35,799 nucleotides of DNA, from NCBI GenBank assembly GCA_021807125.1, contig JAKAPK010000002.1, forward strand, positions 104,454 to 140,252, in the 5' to 3' direction. Position 1 is the stretch's first letter. The number at the start of each line of letters is the position of its first letter. The position numbers and the translations under genes were made by a program. Origin of the DNA: Nanobdellota archaeon (GTDB taxonomy: Archaea > Nanobdellota > Nanobdellia > Parvarchaeales > Parvarchaeaceae). A model generated the notes under the pieces. It did no database searches, was not told the DNA's origin, and saw nothing but the letters and a program-made list of their open reading frames with translations. This document shows positions 26,782-35,799 of this stretch, piece after piece.

Positions 26782-27921
26782 TTAATTGCCGAATTTCTTG
26801 AATGAATATTTTTTAGCTGCGGTTTCCAATGCGTTCTTGTCTAGACCCTTTGCGTTGCACAATTCGCTTATTTCATTTTTTAGGGGACTACCAAAAATGC
26901 CGTAGTCATCTGTACACAGTACGAAAGGGATACCGATGTCAAGCAGCCTGTCAATAGGGTGGTTTTTAATGCTCTTCAACCCGAGATGTGCGACTATGTT
27001 TGATGTAGGGCATACTTCTATAGGGACTTCTGAATCCTTTATTTCTTCAAGCAGCTTCTCCTGCTTCCTTGTCAGAACCTCAATTCTGCTTTTATCGTAA
27101 ACCCTGCCATGTGCGTCCTTTTTGCCGATATAAACATCCAGTGGCATATAAGAGACTATCGCGTGACCTAGTCTGTTCGCGCCCAGTGCCAGTGCATCAG
27201 TAACGGTTTCCATGTTTTCTTCCAGGCTGTCGCTTGTGCATTCACCCACGTGCGGGCTCAAACCCAGATTATATGACTTTGAAAGGTCAAAAAAGGGCTT
27301 TAAATCCCGTATAGCTACGTCCTCTTTATTAACAGCGTCCAAACCCACTATCGGCAGATCGTCACATTCGTCCAACAATTTTCTGGTTTGCTCTGCTGCA
27401 AAATCTATCTTTTTAACATCCACTCCAGAACCATTTTTGTATCTGTGCTTTGCCAATCCTATTATAAATCTAAAATCTAACGAAGATTTTTTAAGGCCGT
27501 CGTGAAACTCTCTCAATTTCTCAGCTCCCTCCTCGGCGGTTTGATTTTTAGTCGACGAAAACGGGTCTATTCGCCATTCCACGTAGTTTGTGCCCGCATT
27601 TTCCATGCCTTTCGCGACAATCTCGCCAACCGTCTTCAGCATGCTCTTGTCCAACCCCAAAATATAGCTTATTAACACAAATCTCTGCATGATTTCATCG
27701 AATCTCTGCGTACCATTTGGACGACAGACATACAATTTAGAGAATTTGCGTTTTGCTGAAACGACATTCTCAGAAATCGCATCTCCTAACTTTATGCCTA
27801 TCGGGCTTGTAAGCGAATTTATTCTTTCTCTTTCGGTTTTGAAAACGCCGCTATTGTATATAAGCGAAAATAAACCTTCGCCAGTTATTGAGCCTGTAAG
27901 GTGGGCGTGAAGATCATACAT
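26782..27921 (-). CDS. add: Adenosine deaminase family protein
   Basis: YDLHAHLTGS, GLSPHVGE, RLGHAI, IEVCPTSNIVAHLG, FVLCTDDYGIFGSPL. Confidence 0.88.
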   Translation of the reverse strand: MYDLHAHLTGSITGEGLFSLIYNSGVFKTERERINSLTSPIGIKLGDAISENVVSAKRKFSKLYVCRPNGTQRFDEIMQRFVLISYILGLDKSMLKTVGEIVAKGMENAGTNYVEWRIDPFSSTKNQTAEEGAEKLREFHDGLKKSSLDFRFIIGLAKHRYKNGSGVDVKKIDFAAEQTRKLLDECDDLPIVGLDAVNKEDVAIRDLKPFFDLSKSYNLGLSPHVGECTSDSLEENMETVTDALALGANRLGHAIVSYMPLDVYIGKKDAHGRVYDKSRIEVLTRKQEKLLEEIKDSEVPIEVCPTSNIVAHLGLKSIKNHPIDRLLDIGIPFVLCTDDYGIFGSPLKNEISELCNAKGLDKNALETAAKKYSFKKFGN

Positions 27922-27928
27922 ATCTTAA

Positions 27929-28537
27929 TCAGATTTTTCGGACTTTAAGTACATTATCACAATAAGCCCTAAACTTTGCATCAGATTCGTAAAAGGGCTT
28001 GAGTTCTTCTGATAAAGGAAGCTTTGGCATGACATTCAGCTTTGGTTTTATTTCCCTTATTTTTACAGAAGGGTATATATCAAAGCCCTTATCAGTATTG
28101 AAGAGCTCATTTAGCCTTATAGAGTACTTTACATTTCCAGAAACGTCTGCAACAACTATCTGCAGATATGGGTGTGTAAACTCTAACAGAGTACCCCAGC
28201 AATGAAGGGGGCATGCCGGAAATATTTCCACTTCGTCATGCCCTGCATCCTGGAATATCTCTATCATTCTCTTGAAGTCTGTACCGTGATATCCTGCAGA
28301 GAGCGCGTTTATGGTGGCAACCTCCTCCGCATGATAGCCTTTGTGTGCATAAGTCTCTATATTAAATCCTGGAAAAATTGTACCATCGTACATTTGCATT
28401 GCTATACCAACACTCGAACGAAATGTTTTTGCGTTTTTTCTGGCTTCGATAGCGACATTTATGGCTTTTTTCAGCTCTTCCACATCGGTGCCGAGTATGG
28501 AATCTAGGTTGTTTGAGGGCGTCTGTTCGTCTGTCAT
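27929..28537 (-). CDS. Cytidine-deaminase-like protein
   Basis: VGIAMQMYDGTIFPGFNIETYAHKGYHAEEVATINAL (HAE motif) and PACPLHCWGTLLEF (Cys pair); 7 bp upstream of add. Confidence 0.8.
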   Translation of the reverse strand: MTDEQTPSNNLDSILGTDVEELKKAINVAIEARKNAKTFRSSVGIAMQMYDGTIFPGFNIETYAHKGYHAEEVATINALSAGYHGTDFKRMIEIFQDAGHDEVEIFPACPLHCWGTLLEFTHPYLQIVVADVSGNVKYSIRLNELFNTDKGFDIYPSVKIREIKPKLNVMPKLPLSEELKPFYESDAKFRAYCDNVLKVRKI

Positions 28538-28632
28538 AACTATTTAGTGAATATATGATTGAATCTGATATAAATAACTTTTTGGCTATTATAAACCATT
28601 TTATATTAAAGGCTTAGGAAACGTTCCTTATT

Positions 28633-29160
28633 ATGAGACTGCGTGATTCGGCAGTGATAATGACTATAGGTCATTCTACAAGGAAAGCAACGGAACTTCT
28701 CTACCTTATAGAAGAAAATGGGATAGACTTGTTGGTAGATATCCGGGCTATCCCGATGTCAAGACACAATCCTCAGTTCAATGAAGAAAGGCTTAAAAAA
28801 TTCCTTAAAAAACATAATATATCATATAAACACATGCCTGAGCTGGGTGGTCTAAGACATACAAAAAAGGGCTCTAAAAACTGCGGGTGGAAAAACGCTT
28901 CTTTTCGCGGCTTTGCGGACTATATGCAGACGCCTGCGTTCAAAAAAGGCATAAATTCTCTTTTAACACTACATAAAAAACATAAATTAGTTTTGATGTG
29001 CGCAGAAGCGTTACCGTGGAGATGCCATCGTTCTCTTTTAGCGGATGCATTAATCATCCGCGGAATAAAGGTATGCCACATAGTCGGAAAAAACTCCAAA
29101 AAGGAACATAGGATGACTAGTTTCGCAAAAGTAAAAGGAAAGAATATAACTTACCCATAG
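28633..29160 (+). CDS. DUF488 family protein
   Basis: TIGHSTRKATELLYLIEENGIDLLVDIRAIPMSRHNPQFNEERL ... LMCAEALPWRCHRSLLADAL. Confidence 0.9.
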   Translation: MRLRDSAVIMTIGHSTRKATELLYLIEENGIDLLVDIRAIPMSRHNPQFNEERLKKFLKKHNISYKHMPELGGLRHTKKGSKNCGWKNASFRGFADYMQTPAFKKGINSLLTLHKKHKLVLMCAEALPWRCHRSLLADALIIRGIKVCHIVGKNSKKEHRMTSFAKVKGKNITYP

Positions 29161-29190
29161 TTTATTTATTATCTGATAACATAGGTTCAT

Positions 29191-31932
29191 ATGGTAAAAT
29201 ATGAGCCCAAGGCGATAGAAAAGAAATGGCAAGATATCTGGGCTGCGAGTAAACTATTTGAACCAGAAATAAACAGTGCGCTTAAAAAGTTCTTCATAAC
29301 GGTGCCAATCCCGTACCCGGATGGGTTCATACATCTTGGTCATCTATATACGTGGACGCGCGCAGACATATACGCCAGATTCATGCGAATGAATGGTTAT
29401 AACGTACTTTTTCCACAGAGTTTTCACGTCACTGGCGGTCCTATAATAGGGATGTCCAATAGAATAAACAGTGGCGATGAAAAAACAATTAATGTACTAA
29501 AGGAACAAGGTGTAAATGATAAAGAATTAGGTCTTTTTGGAAAAAACCCTAAATTTTTAGCAGAATATTTCATAAACACTTTCAAACGCGATTTTGCGGA
29601 TATAGGTATGTCATTCGACTGGAGAAGGACATTCGTTACAACCAGTCTGGAACCTTATTTTTCACGTTTTATAGAGTGGCAGTTCAGGAGGCTTAGAAGT
29701 CTTGGCTTAATAACGCAGGGATCTCACCCCGTAGTGTGGTGTCCGCACGAAAACACGCCGTTAGGGGACCATGATAGGCTTGCTGGAGAAGGGGAATCCC
29801 CTGTAATGTTCACAATAATAAAGTTCAAATGCGGTGAATATGTCTTCCCTGCAGCTACATTGAGACCGGAAACGGTATTTGGTGTAACAAACATATGGAT
29901 AAACCCTAATGTCCGTTATTGTGCTGCTACAATGGAATCTGGAGAAAAATGGATAATAACCGAAAATGCGCAGGACAAGCTTAAGAATCAATTAAAACCT
30001 GTAAAAACTTGTGAGATTCTCGACATTAAGAGTTTCATAGACAAAAAATCCGTAAATCCCATAGACGGGAAAGAAGTACCAATACTACCAGCTGATTTCG
30101 TTGACGCTGATATTGGCACGGGTGTAGCAATGAGTGTGCCTATGCATGCACCATTCGATTATAATGGATTGGACGTTCTAAAAAAGAAGGACTCTATAAA
30201 ATACGGAAATATTGTACCTATAAAAATAATAGACGTTGTAGATCAGAAAGACCTATTAAAGAACGCAATGAATGCGTTCGGGACAACGAAGGATGGTCTT
30301 GAGAAAGCAACGAAGTTTGTATACAAAAAGGAATTCAATCAGGGCGTCTTAAACGAAAACGCTGGAACAATGAACGGGATAGCGGCTAAGCTAGCGAAAA
30401 ATAACATAATAGACTTGTTGAAAGAAAGAAAATCTTATGATTACATGTTTGAATTAGAAGGAGAAGTAGTGTGCAGATGCGGCACACGTGGTGAAGTAAA
30501 GGTGCTAGAAAACCAGTGGTTCATAAGATATTCCGATAAAGACTGGAAAGCAAAGGCAAGAAAAGAAATAGAAAAGATGACTGTGTACCCTGATGAAGTA
30601 AAACTTCAGCTGTTGAATACTCTGGATTGGCTTGAGGACAAGGCTGTTGCAAGAAAAGGCGGGTTGGGCACGCCTTTGCCATGGGACCGGGAATGGCTTA
30701 TAGAGCCATTAAGCGATTCGACGATATACATGGCGTATTATACTATAGCGCATCTAATAAAGAACTTCGATTTGAACGAAGTGAACGATGAGCTTTTCGA
30801 TTACATTTTCATGAATAAAAGGGGAAAAAATATCAAAAACTTGAGCAGACTTGAAAAAATGAGGGCCGAATTTGAATATTGGTATCCGCTTGACATGAGA
30901 ATAAGCGCTAAAGAATTGGTACAGAACCACTTTCTGTTTTTCATACTTAACCACGTAATACTATTCGATGAGGACAAATGGCCAAAGGCAATAGGTATAA
31001 ACGGGTGGTTAAGAATACAGGGACAAAAGATGTCCAAGTCAAAGGGTAATTCACTAACTATACACAAAGCTCTTGAAACTTATGGTGCAGATCAATTAAG
31101 ACTACTGGCAACCGCCGGCAACGGAGTTGATGATGAGGAGTGGAGCACTCTGAACATATCTGGATTAAATCAACGGATCGAAGACATAATGCAGATTATA
31201 GAGATCAAAGATAGTTTCGGCGAAGAGGAGATAGAACTTGACAGATACTTAAAATCAAAACTAGCAAAGATAATAAACTCTGCAACCGATAACTATAAAA
31301 AACTAAGATATAGGAGCGCGGTTTTCTCGGCGCTGTTCGAATCTGTATCGGAACTTAAATTTTACATAAGCGCCGGTGGAAGAAACAAAAATTTGATAAT
31401 GGAATATTTAGAAACTATATTGAAACTTAATCATCCTATATTCCCACATATAACAGACGAACTTTTCTCGTATCTTGGTAACACAAAGATGTTAGAGGAA
31501 ACTACATGGCCGATATACGACGAAAATGCGATAGATAATATAATGGAATCCGAGGTCGAAGTCGTGAAAGCCACTGTAGAGGATATAAGAAACATAATCT
31601 CTAGGATAAAAAAACGCCCTACTAAAATAACTATTGGCATCGCGAATTCCGCGCGTTTCGAATTATATAATAAGGTATTTATGGAAACAAAACACAGCAG
31701 AAATGTGAATGAAATAAGAAGAACTTTGAGAATAAACGATCCTATAATAGACAAGTTACTTAAGAACCCACAAAAATTACCAGAAAAGGAACTTAAACAG
31801 GACGTCGAAGCTAAAACTTTTACAGAGTTAAAGCAATTTATAGAAGGCGCCTTTGAATGCCAAGTTCAAATAATACAAAAAGATAAGGATGAAAAGGCTA
31901 TGCCAGGTAAGCCATCTGTAGAAATAGAATAA
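29191..31932 (+). CDS. leuS: Leucyl-tRNA synthetase (archaeal type)
   Basis: PYPDGFIHLGHLYTWTRADIYARFMRMNGYNVLFPQSFHVTGGPI, KMSKSKGNSLTI. Confidence 0.96.
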   Translation: MVKYEPKAIEKKWQDIWAASKLFEPEINSALKKFFITVPIPYPDGFIHLGHLYTWTRADIYARFMRMNGYNVLFPQSFHVTGGPIIGMSNRINSGDEKTINVLKEQGVNDKELGLFGKNPKFLAEYFINTFKRDFADIGMSFDWRRTFVTTSLEPYFSRFIEWQFRRLRSLGLITQGSHPVVWCPHENTPLGDHDRLAGEGESPVMFTIIKFKCGEYVFPAATLRPETVFGVTNIWINPNVRYCAATMESGEKWIITENAQDKLKNQLKPVKTCEILDIKSFIDKKSVNPIDGKEVPILPADFVDADIGTGVAMSVPMHAPFDYNGLDVLKKKDSIKYGNIVPIKIIDVVDQKDLLKNAMNAFGTTKDGLEKATKFVYKKEFNQGVLNENAGTMNGIAAKLAKNNIIDLLKERKSYDYMFELEGEVVCRCGTRGEVKVLENQWFIRYSDKDWKAKARKEIEKMTVYPDEVKLQLLNTLDWLEDKAVARKGGLGTPLPWDREWLIEPLSDSTIYMAYYTIAHLIKNFDLNEVNDELFDYIFMNKRGKNIKNLSRLEKMRAEFEYWYPLDMRISAKELVQNHFLFFILNHVILFDEDKWPKAIGINGWLRIQGQKMSKSKGNSLTIHKALETYGADQLRLLATAGNGVDDEEWSTLNISGLNQRIEDIMQIIEIKDSFGEEEIELDRYLKSKLAKIINSATDNYKKLRYRSAVFSALFESVSELKFYISAGGRNKNLIMEYLETILKLNHPIFPHITDELFSYLGNTKMLEETTWPIYDENAIDNIMESEVEVVKATVEDIRNIISRIKKRPTKITIGIANSARFELYNKVFMETKHSRNVNEIRRTLRINDPIIDKLLKNPQKLPEKELKQDVEAKTFTELKQFIEGAFECQVQIIQKDKDEKAMPGKPSVEIE

Positions 31933-31945
31933 ATTAAGACATAGT

Positions 31946-32788
31946 ATGTTTAAAAAACGCCCTTCACTAATGCGATTGGGATTCGATGCAATCGGTAGCA
32001 TTGCTGTGATAAAGAGTCCAATCGGTATAAAAATAAATGATGAAAAAAAATTAGCAAAGGAAATAATCGTAAAAAACAAAAATATAAAAACTGTCTTAAA
32101 AAAGATAGGAAAAACAAGCGGGGCTGAACGCGTATTTAAAGTTAAGTGGATAGCTGGGGAAAAAACCAGCCTTGCATTGCACAAGGAAAACGGAATAAAC
32201 TTGTTGGTAGACATAAAAAAGGTGTTCTTTACGCCACGACTTGCAAATGAGCGATTGCGAATATACAATGCTGTCCATAAAAATGAGTCTGTACTCGACA
32301 TGTTTGCCGGCGTAGGTCCATATTCCATTCTTATCGCAAAAAAAGCGAAAAAGGTAGTTAGTGTCGACATAAACCGGGAAGCAATCAAGTTGCTTGAAAA
32401 AAACATAGTAGCAAATAAGATAAACAACATAGAACCGATATGTGGAGATGCTTTAAAGGTCGTGCCGAAGATAAAGTCCAGCTTTGACAGGATAATAATG
32501 AATTTTCCCCTAGATTCATACCGGTTTCTTAAGGCTGCTGTCGATGTAGCTGCTAAAGATGCCGTAATACACCTGTATACTTTTATAAAAGCGGGTGACG
32601 ATCAGAAAACTGCAGTAACTTCTGCTATTGAAACCGCAAAAAGCAAAATCGGCAAATCGGTGCTGATAAAAGAGGCAGCTGTAAACCGAGCAGGAGAAGT
32701 TGCCCCTTACGTCTTAAGAATATGCATTGATATAAAAATACACAAAACAGCCTCTAATCATAATAAAGTTTCCAATCTGGTGCGGTGA
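31946..32788 (+). CDS. trm5: Trm5/Taw2-family tRNA (guanine37-N1)-methyltransferase
   Basis: VDIKKVFFTPRLANERLRI, VLDMFAGVGPYSILIAKKAKKVVSVDINREAI, IIMNFPLDSYRFL. Confidence 0.85.
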   Translation: MFKKRPSLMRLGFDAIGSIAVIKSPIGIKINDEKKLAKEIIVKNKNIKTVLKKIGKTSGAERVFKVKWIAGEKTSLALHKENGINLLVDIKKVFFTPRLANERLRIYNAVHKNESVLDMFAGVGPYSILIAKKAKKVVSVDINREAIKLLEKNIVANKINNIEPICGDALKVVPKIKSSFDRIIMNFPLDSYRFLKAAVDVAAKDAVIHLYTFIKAGDDQKTAVTSAIETAKSKIGKSVLIKEAAVNRAGEVAPYVLRICIDIKIHKTASNHNKVSNLVR

Positions 32789-33725
32789 AGGACAACGTAG
32801 GCCTGGTGTTATCGGATATAACTGATATCGCTGTAGTAAGCTCCGTACGTATGTATTTGATGAGACCCCAATTCTGCGCGCGTATTTTGCGTATTAGTAT
32901 ATCTGCAAACGCTAGCCTTTCGAACGCATCGTTTAATGCTCTTCCCTTGAAGCTAGGATATATCTTGTCCGCTAACCATATCTCGAAAAGCCTTGCATCG
33001 CTGTCCGACGACAGATAGAACTCACGAAATATGTCCTTTCCCGAGAATATCGCCAACAGCCTTTCGAATATGGAATCTTCAGACGACCTGGGATTGAATA
33101 GAACGCTGCCCGTTATACGCACGGTATCTATATCTGTTATCGCGCTAGTTACATTACCTCTTGAGTTTTCAATTATCTTATTAAGCGAATAGGAGTCCAA
33201 ATTTATTTGATTCATCGATAATATGGATAAAACTAGCGAACGCAACACATTATCCTTAAGTTTGTAGAATCTTATTATCTTGTACGCGCCGGTAAATCGT
33301 TTGTTTTTGCCTTTGAAAATTTCTCCAGATTCGGATTCGAATATTATTATCGCTGCGGTTTTTTCCAATTTCTTTAATATGGATGAATCCACCCTGAATA
33401 TTTTATCAATATCTTCTATATAGATTACTTTCTTGCTCTGCGAAAGTAGCGACGTTGATTCTGCCGCATTCATTATCCTTTTGAATATCATGTCTGAAAC
33501 CCGTATGTCTTCTATATCCTCGAGAGTGTACAGGTTTATTTTTTCGAACGAAGCGCCGATTTCGTTTGCCACGCATTGTGCCAGAAAACTTTTTCCCGTG
33601 CCTGCTGGTCCGTTGAAAACAAAATTGTTAGCGCCGCGTTTTATCTCAGAAAGGACTTCTGTGCTTATTCTGTTTCCATAGTTATCGAGGAAGCTGGCTA
33701 TTCTGGCCTGTGGCAGTTTTAGCAT
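32754..33725 (-). CDS. rfcL: AAA+ ATPase, minimal replication factor C large-subunit-like protein
   Basis: FNGPAGTGKSFLAQCVANEI, KVIYIEDIDKIF, SRGNVTSAITDID (sensor-2-like); immediately downstream of rfcS. Only 323 aa. Confidence 0.7.
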   Translation of the reverse strand: MLKLPQARIASFLDNYGNRISTEVLSEIKRGANNFVFNGPAGTGKSFLAQCVANEIGASFEKINLYTLEDIEDIRVSDMIFKRIMNAAESTSLLSQSKKVIYIEDIDKIFRVDSSILKKLEKTAAIIIFESESGEIFKGKNKRFTGAYKIIRFYKLKDNVLRSLVLSILSMNQINLDSYSLNKIIENSRGNVTSAITDIDTVRITGSVLFNPRSSEDSIFERLLAIFSGKDIFREFYLSSDSDARLFEIWLADKIYPSFKGRALNDAFERLAFADILIRKIRAQNWGLIKYIRTELTTAISVISDNTRPTLSFTAPDWKLYYD

Positions 33726-33729
33726 ATCA

Positions 33730-34677
33730 TCAACGTTTTAGTGTGGACAGGAACGCTAGGAAGGCTTGGAATTGAATGAACGGAGTGGCGCCCTCCACTA
33801 TCCTATAATCCGATTCCGCGAGTTTCTCTATAACATATGGTTTTAATTTTTTGTCAACCAAGTTATCTGATGACATTATTATCTCAAATATTTGATTTAT
33901 CAATTCTTTAGTATTTACCCCACTTTCAATAAACTTACTGAATATCTCCTTTGACTTTTGATAGTCTCCCTCTATTGCGGATTTTATACCCTCTCTTATC
34001 TTCTCTATGTCCGTGACGCCCCCGTTCTTGTAGACAAGATCTGCCGTTATCGTCTTTGATATACTGGCGAGAGACTGCAAAAGATTTGCAAGTGCTCTCA
34101 AGTCGCCTTTCGAGATATAACTGAGCGCTTCCTTAGCAGCGGCATCCAGATTTAAGCCCTCTTTTTCTCCCACCCTGTCAATAAACTTGTGAAGATCCTT
34201 TTCTGACAGGGGCTGGAAACGCAATATCGCACATCTTGATTGAAGCGGTTCTATAATGTTATTTTGGTAATTTACACTGAAGACGAATCTGCACGTCGCG
34301 CTGTATTCCTCCATCATGCGTCTTAAAGCCTGTTGCGCTTCAGTAGTCAAAGAATCTGCTTCATCAAAAAGTATCATCTTAAACGGGGCGTCAATCGGTC
34401 TTGATCTCGCAAACTCTTTTACTTTGCCCTGTATAACGCTAAGTTTCCGGTCATCAGACGCATTTAGTTCTATGAAATTCTGATTCCACGTAGTTCCAAA
34501 CACCGATTTGGCAAGTACTATTGCGGACGTAGTTTTTCCCACTCCGGGCGGGCCCGACAAAATCATATGTTGAACATCCATTTTATCGGCCATTGCTCTG
34601 AGCTTCTTGATGCTATCTTCCTGCCCAATTACGTCATCGAACGAGTTAGGTCTGTATTTTTCGACCCAAAGTGCCAT
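33730..34677 (-). CDS. rfcS: Replication factor C small subunit
   Basis: WVEKYRPNSFDDVIGQED, LSGPPGVGKTTSAIVLA, LFDEADSLTTEAQQALRRMMEEYS, SRCAILRFQPL. Confidence 0.95.
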   Translation of the reverse strand: MALWVEKYRPNSFDDVIGQEDSIKKLRAMADKMDVQHMILSGPPGVGKTTSAIVLAKSVFGTTWNQNFIELNASDDRKLSVIQGKVKEFARSRPIDAPFKMILFDEADSLTTEAQQALRRMMEEYSATCRFVFSVNYQNNIIEPLQSRCAILRFQPLSEKDLHKFIDRVGEKEGLNLDAAAKEALSYISKGDLRALANLLQSLASISKTITADLVYKNGGVTDIEKIREGIKSAIEGDYQKSKEIFSKFIESGVNTKELINQIFEIIMSSDNLVDKKLKPYVIEKLAESDYRIVEGATPFIQFQAFLAFLSTLKR

Positions 34678-34684
34678 ATCTAAA

Positions 34685-35389
34685 TCACGTCATTTCAGTA
34701 AACAACTCTGCATTAGGATAAATAACTATGCCTTTGGGCGTTATTTCTAATGGGCAGAACTTCGTAAGGTGTTCCGTACCGCGCATCTTTACTACGCGAA
34801 GTGCTCGTATGAACGTGTCTTGTTTCTCAACCAAATAAAGTGCTATTACACCATCAGAAGCGAACTCTTCCACTCCAAAAGAGGATAACTTATTCTCGCC
34901 GTAGGGTATTTCACCTATTATGAATGTCGCGACTTCCTTTGATTTAAGCATTGTAGAAAGTTCCATTATCGCTTTTCTTATTGACATTATATCGGAAAAG
35001 AACATCTGTAGATACGTTACGGAATCTATAACCACTCTCTGTGCTGACATTGCGTCTATTTCAGCACTCACCAACGATTTAAATGTTTCGTAATCAGTAA
35101 GCGGAACAGAGACCACTTTCAATCTTCCAGAAGCTATAAGGCTCCTTATAGATGGATCAAAAACGGAAAACCATGTAACCATGTCGTTTGGGTTCTCTTC
35201 TAAAGTAAAGTATATCCCTGATTCGCCAATTTTTGCGCCATGCGCTAAAAACTGCATCGCCAAAGTAGTTTTCCCTGAACCTGTTGAGCCGGTTAAAAGG
35301 ACTATGTCTCTGCGGGGTACTCCTCCCTTTAAAACTTCATCAAATCCCTCTATACCAGATTTTACTCTCTCTACACCAGTATTTTCCAT
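34685..35389 (-). CDS. KaiC/RecA-superfamily ATPase
   Basis: VKSGIEGFDEVLKGGVPRRDIVLLTGSTGSGKTTLAMQFL, VVIDSVTYLQMFF. Confidence 0.88.
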   Translation of the reverse strand: MENTGVERVKSGIEGFDEVLKGGVPRRDIVLLTGSTGSGKTTLAMQFLAHGAKIGESGIYFTLEENPNDMVTWFSVFDPSIRSLIASGRLKVVSVPLTDYETFKSLVSAEIDAMSAQRVVIDSVTYLQMFFSDIMSIRKAIMELSTMLKSKEVATFIIGEIPYGENKLSSFGVEEFASDGVIALYLVEKQDTFIRALRVVKMRGTEHLTKFCPLEITPKGIVIYPNAELFTEMT

Positions 35390-35392
35390 CTA

Positions 35393-35799
35393 TTAAGCCT
35401 CCAGTATCATCTCCCCAACAAGAGGGTACTTTATCTTTATTAGGTCGCTAACGCTTAAAACCTTAGCCCAACGCTCTACGAGTGACTTATCGTAGCCAAG
35501 TTCATGAGCTAAATCCGAAAGATTTATAGACTTCCTTGCTTTTATTAATTTAAGCATATTTACGAGCGGATTTTTGCTATCTGTCTCTTCGAGATTTATG
35601 TTTGTAAGTAATGTCGGTTGCTCCTGCGAGGTTGCCGTCTTTAGTGGAGCAAGAGATTTAGGCGGCGAAAGCGCGGTTTGCTCCACTTTTTTTAGTTTTT
35701 CTTCTTCTTTATTAAGTTCCTCTTCGGTATTTTTTTTCTCCTCTTTAGCTATAACCGGCTGTGCGACCATAGACATCGCTTCTGATTCTTCATCTTCCT
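35393..35799 (-). CDS. Hypothetical protein with acidic/Lys-rich N-terminus and C-terminal winged-helix-like domain; N-terminus may extend off window
   Basis: LKLIKARKSINLSDLAHELGYDKSLVERWAKVLSVSDLIKIKYPLVGEMIL; the frame stays open (EDEESEA) to the window edge beyond the track start at 35776. Confidence 0.6.
   Translation of the reverse strand, partial: EDEESEAMSMVAQPVIAKEEKKNTEEELNKEEEKLKKVEQTALSPPKSLAPLKTATSQEQPTLLTNINLEETDSKNPLVNMLKLIKARKSINLSDLAHELGYDKSLVERWAKVLSVSDLIKIKYPLVGEMILEA

Noticed and set aside
26378-26785. 135-aa plus-strand ORF overlapping the 26353-26640 minus ORF
   Set aside because: Less protein-like than the minus ORF, which fits the local operon orientation; not certain.
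31828-32430. 200-aa minus-strand hydrophobic ORF overlapping leuS/trm5
   Set aside because: Antisense to two recognised genes; Phe-rich composition is a product of A-rich coding on the other strand.

Overview
Archaeal chromosomal window. The gene complement (EF-1A, archaeal-type ProRS/LeuRS, RFC subunits, S17e, type IA topoisomerase, Trm5-like, KaiC-like ATPase), TATA-box promoters and mixed leaderless/Shine-Dalgarno starts all fit an archaeon. A small-genome DPANN/ARMAN-like lineage is my guess, not demonstrated. Housekeeping blocks lie at about 0.9-12.6 kb and 23.6-35.8 kb. Between them (about 12.6-23.6 kb, abutting tRNA-Thr) is a mosaic accessory region containing: a nonsense/truncated HD-hydrolase remnant; a seven-unit GloVer-type repeat surface protein; a protein with four HTH units; an AT-rich 5.6 kb segment bounded by two copies of a 48-50 bp hairpin repeat sharing a 25-nt identical core; a frameshifted and truncated Vsr-like endonuclease remnant ending at one of those repeats; a small zinc-ribbon gene; and a DDE transposase. 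Inside the 5.6 kb segment is a minus-strand cluster of a CYTH-domain protein, an HD phosphohydrolase and an unrecognised 470-aa protein. An IS630-like element sits 4 bp upstream of the CYTH start codon and appears to have separated it from a native TATA promoter. A methyltransferase and a P-loop kinase-like protein lie on the other side of the IS. This CYTH-HD-unknown cluster is the best candidate for an undescribed system. The initiator tRNA-Met is also unusual (C33 and a bulged T in the T-stem). All homology calls are by eye from motifs; no searches were run.
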